Positions 62,747-64,000 of a stretch of 64,000 bases of DNA are shown piece after piece; positions within the stretch are counted from its first letter, which is position 1, and the number at the start of each line of letters is the position of its first letter. Made by a program: the position numbers and the translations under genes. Origin of the DNA: Saprospiraceae bacterium. Its GTDB lineage: Bacteria > Bacteroidota > Bacteroidia > Chitinophagales > Saprospiraceae. The stretch spans positions 1 through 64,000 of the forward strand of contig JADKCC010000017.1 of NCBI GenBank assembly GCA_016714785.1. Reading direction: 5' to 3'. Under the pieces are notes generated by a model. It did no database searches. It was not told the DNA's origin and worked only from the letters and a program-made list of their open reading frames with translations.

Positions 62747-64000
62747 TTAATCTTTCATCACTACAAGAAATGCTCCTTTGTAACCAAGATTTTTCAACTT
62801 TTCTCTTGCTATTTCAGCTGATTCTCTATTTATATAATCCCCAACAAGGTATTTATTGACATCATTTTGTTTGAATACAGTAAGCTTACCTATGCTTCGT
62901 AGTTCTGGTGTATCCAGATCAGCAGTCTCATTCTTAAAAGCTGCTATTTGGACTTTGTAATACAAACTCAATTCACTTTTTGGACTTTCAATAGGGCTAA
63001 CTACTTTATCTGCAACTTTTGGTTTGCTTGTTTGCACTGCACTGCTAGAAGTTACAGTAGGTTTTTTGGTGCCTTTTGTCTCATTATCTTTTGTGCTCAA
63101 CACAGACAAACCTTCATCTTTGGTCTTATCAATAGTCTGTTTGATATTCTGATTATTGCTATAAAAGTTGCCAAAAGCTTTAAGCAGTGATTCCGCTATT
63201 ACCTGCTGTCCATCTTCAGACATTAAGTATGCTTCTTCTATCTCATTGCTTAAAAATCCAGCTTCTACCAATATTGCAGGCATGCTTGCTCTACGTAATA
63301 CCGCAAATCCAGCTTGTTTGACTCCCCTGCTTTTGCTGATATGCGAAGCTGAAAACTGCGATTCCACATCAGCTGCAAACTCTATACTCTTATCCAAATA
63401 AGCATTTTGAAACATAGACATCATGATATGACCTTCTGCTGATTGCGGATCATAACCATCATAATTGGCTTCATAATTCGCTTCTAGCAAGATGGAAGCG
63501 TTTTCACGCTTTGCAACTTCGAGATTTTCACCTGCTCTATGCAAACCCATGACAAATGTTTCGGTACCTCTCGTCTTTGAATTGCTGATAAAATTGCAAT
63601 GTATAGACATAAATAAGTCAGCGTTTTGCTCATTGGCATACTGAATTCTTCTGAAAAGTGGGATAAAAACATCGGTAGTACGTGTTTGCAAAACTTCTAC
63701 TTCAGGATACTTTTTCTGTATCATTTCACCAATTTTGATCGCCATTTTAAGCACTAATTCCTTCTCAGTTGTGTTCTTGCCAACTGCTCCAGGATCATGG
63801 CCACCATGCCCTGCATCAATAACGATTCTAAAATTTTTCTTTTTACCAACTATTGGTTTTATCCATTCTTGAAGGGCTGGATAATCATTTGACAAAGGAA
63901 ATCCTGTAGTTAAGCTACTGTAATAATCATTTTTTAATAAAACTTTAACATCAGAAGCTTGCATCGTGGACGATACATAGTACATAATCATCGTTATAAG
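62747..64000 (-). CDS. N-acetylmuramoyl-L-alanine amidase with SPOR domain, N-terminus outside the window
   Basis: The visible frame runs from the window edge at 64000 (codons LIT precede MIMYYVSSTMQAS, part of a hydrophobic signal region) to 62747. The amidase_3 domain (residues about 50-270 of the visible part) has zinc ligands and catalytic residues in VIDAGHGGHDPGA, the Glu in TEKELVLKM, the His in SIHCNFI and the Glu in LVEAGFLSN. A Ser/Lys-rich linker leads to a C-terminal SPOR domain (YYKVQIAAFKNE to FLVVMKD) that binds denuded glycan at division sites. It cleaves the bond between MurNAc and L-Ala in peptidoglycan. The true start is probably upstream of 64000. Confidence 0.93.
   Translation of the reverse strand, partial: LITMIMYYVSSTMQASDVKVLLKNDYYSSLTTGFPLSNDYPALQEWIKPIVGKKKNFRIVIDAGHGGHDPGAVGKNTTEKELVLKMAIKIGEMIQKKYPEVEVLQTRTTDVFIPLFRRIQYANEQNADLFMSIHCNFISNSKTRGTETFVMGLHRAGENLEVAKRENASILLEANYEANYDGYDPQSAEGHIMMSMFQNAYLDKSIEFAADVESQFSASHISKSRGVKQAGFAVLRRASMPAILVEAGFLSNEIEEAYLMSEDGQQVIAESLLKAFGNFYSNNQNIKQTIDKTKDEGLSVLSTKDNETKGTKKPTVTSSSAVQTSKPKVADKVVSPIESPKSELSLYYKVQIAAFKNETADLDTPELRSIGKLTVFKQNDVNKYLVGDYINRESAEIAREKLKNLGYKGAFLVVMKD

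Overview
The window is AT-rich chromosomal DNA from a member of the Bacteroidota, most likely the Saprospiraceae. The evidence is a SusC-type TonB-dependent receptor, several secreted proteins with C-terminal type IX secretion (T9SS) sorting tails, two giant Ig/HYR-like proteins carrying a dockerin module, Bacteroidota promoter boxes (TTTG near -33, TAnnTTTG near -7), and a Bacteroidota-type ccmE-ccmF cytochrome c maturation pair. No rRNA, tRNA or CRISPR array was seen.

Layout. 1-2756: a susC gene cut by an intact IS982-family element with a perfect 8-bp target duplication. 3429-7776: a T9SS surface protein with a MopE-like metal-binding motif, a DUF1573 protein and yaaA. 7828-22422, minus strand: a DEAD-box-type helicase, then a short-chain-acid block holding prpE, acs (frameshifted), a receiver-only response regulator, a sodium-symporter/histidine-kinase fusion, a small membrane partner, a decayed gene, a small membrane protein, actP-like symporter, its DUF4212 small subunit, a porin and an ArsR-type regulator. 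22588-25178, plus strand: a cNMP/CBS/DUF294 protein and a DnaQ-like exonuclease, which belong functionally to the same block. 25365-31674: pyrD, ccmE, ccmF, a DUF2520 Rossmann protein and small proteins. 31903-37767: a giant HYR/dockerin/T9SS protein broken by six frameshifts. 38749-41774: a beta-barrel-like protein, dus (frameshifted) and cca. 42192-46193: a gene-poor region with large palindromes, eight 41-bp tandem units, three copies of a 39-bp module and a few small transferable-type genes (DoxX-like, two VOC proteins, GNAT). 46194-52829: a helix-hairpin-helix protein (frameshifted), a second giant HYR/dockerin protein and another T9SS protein. 53127-56677: a surface-polysaccharide operon. 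56820-64000: an M14 peptidase, sterol-desaturase-like enzyme, rhodanese lipoprotein, MlaD-family protein and an amidase cut by the window edge.

How genes work together. The 9.3-25.2 kb block reads as one acetate/propionate scavenging unit: porin and ActP/DUF4212 import the acids, Acs and PrpE activate them to CoA esters, and the SLC5-kinase, receiver and ArsR protein probably sense and regulate. The layout resembles the CrbS/R-acs-actP arrangement of gammaproteobacteria, but the local receiver has no output domain.

Quality note. Nine single-base indels, most in or next to short homopolymers, break four loci (acs, the giant gene at 32-38 kb, dus, the HHH gene). In each case one added or removed base restores a full-length family-typical protein, so assembly error is as likely as real decay. 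The most unusual sequence is the 42.3-45.7 kb intergenic complex.
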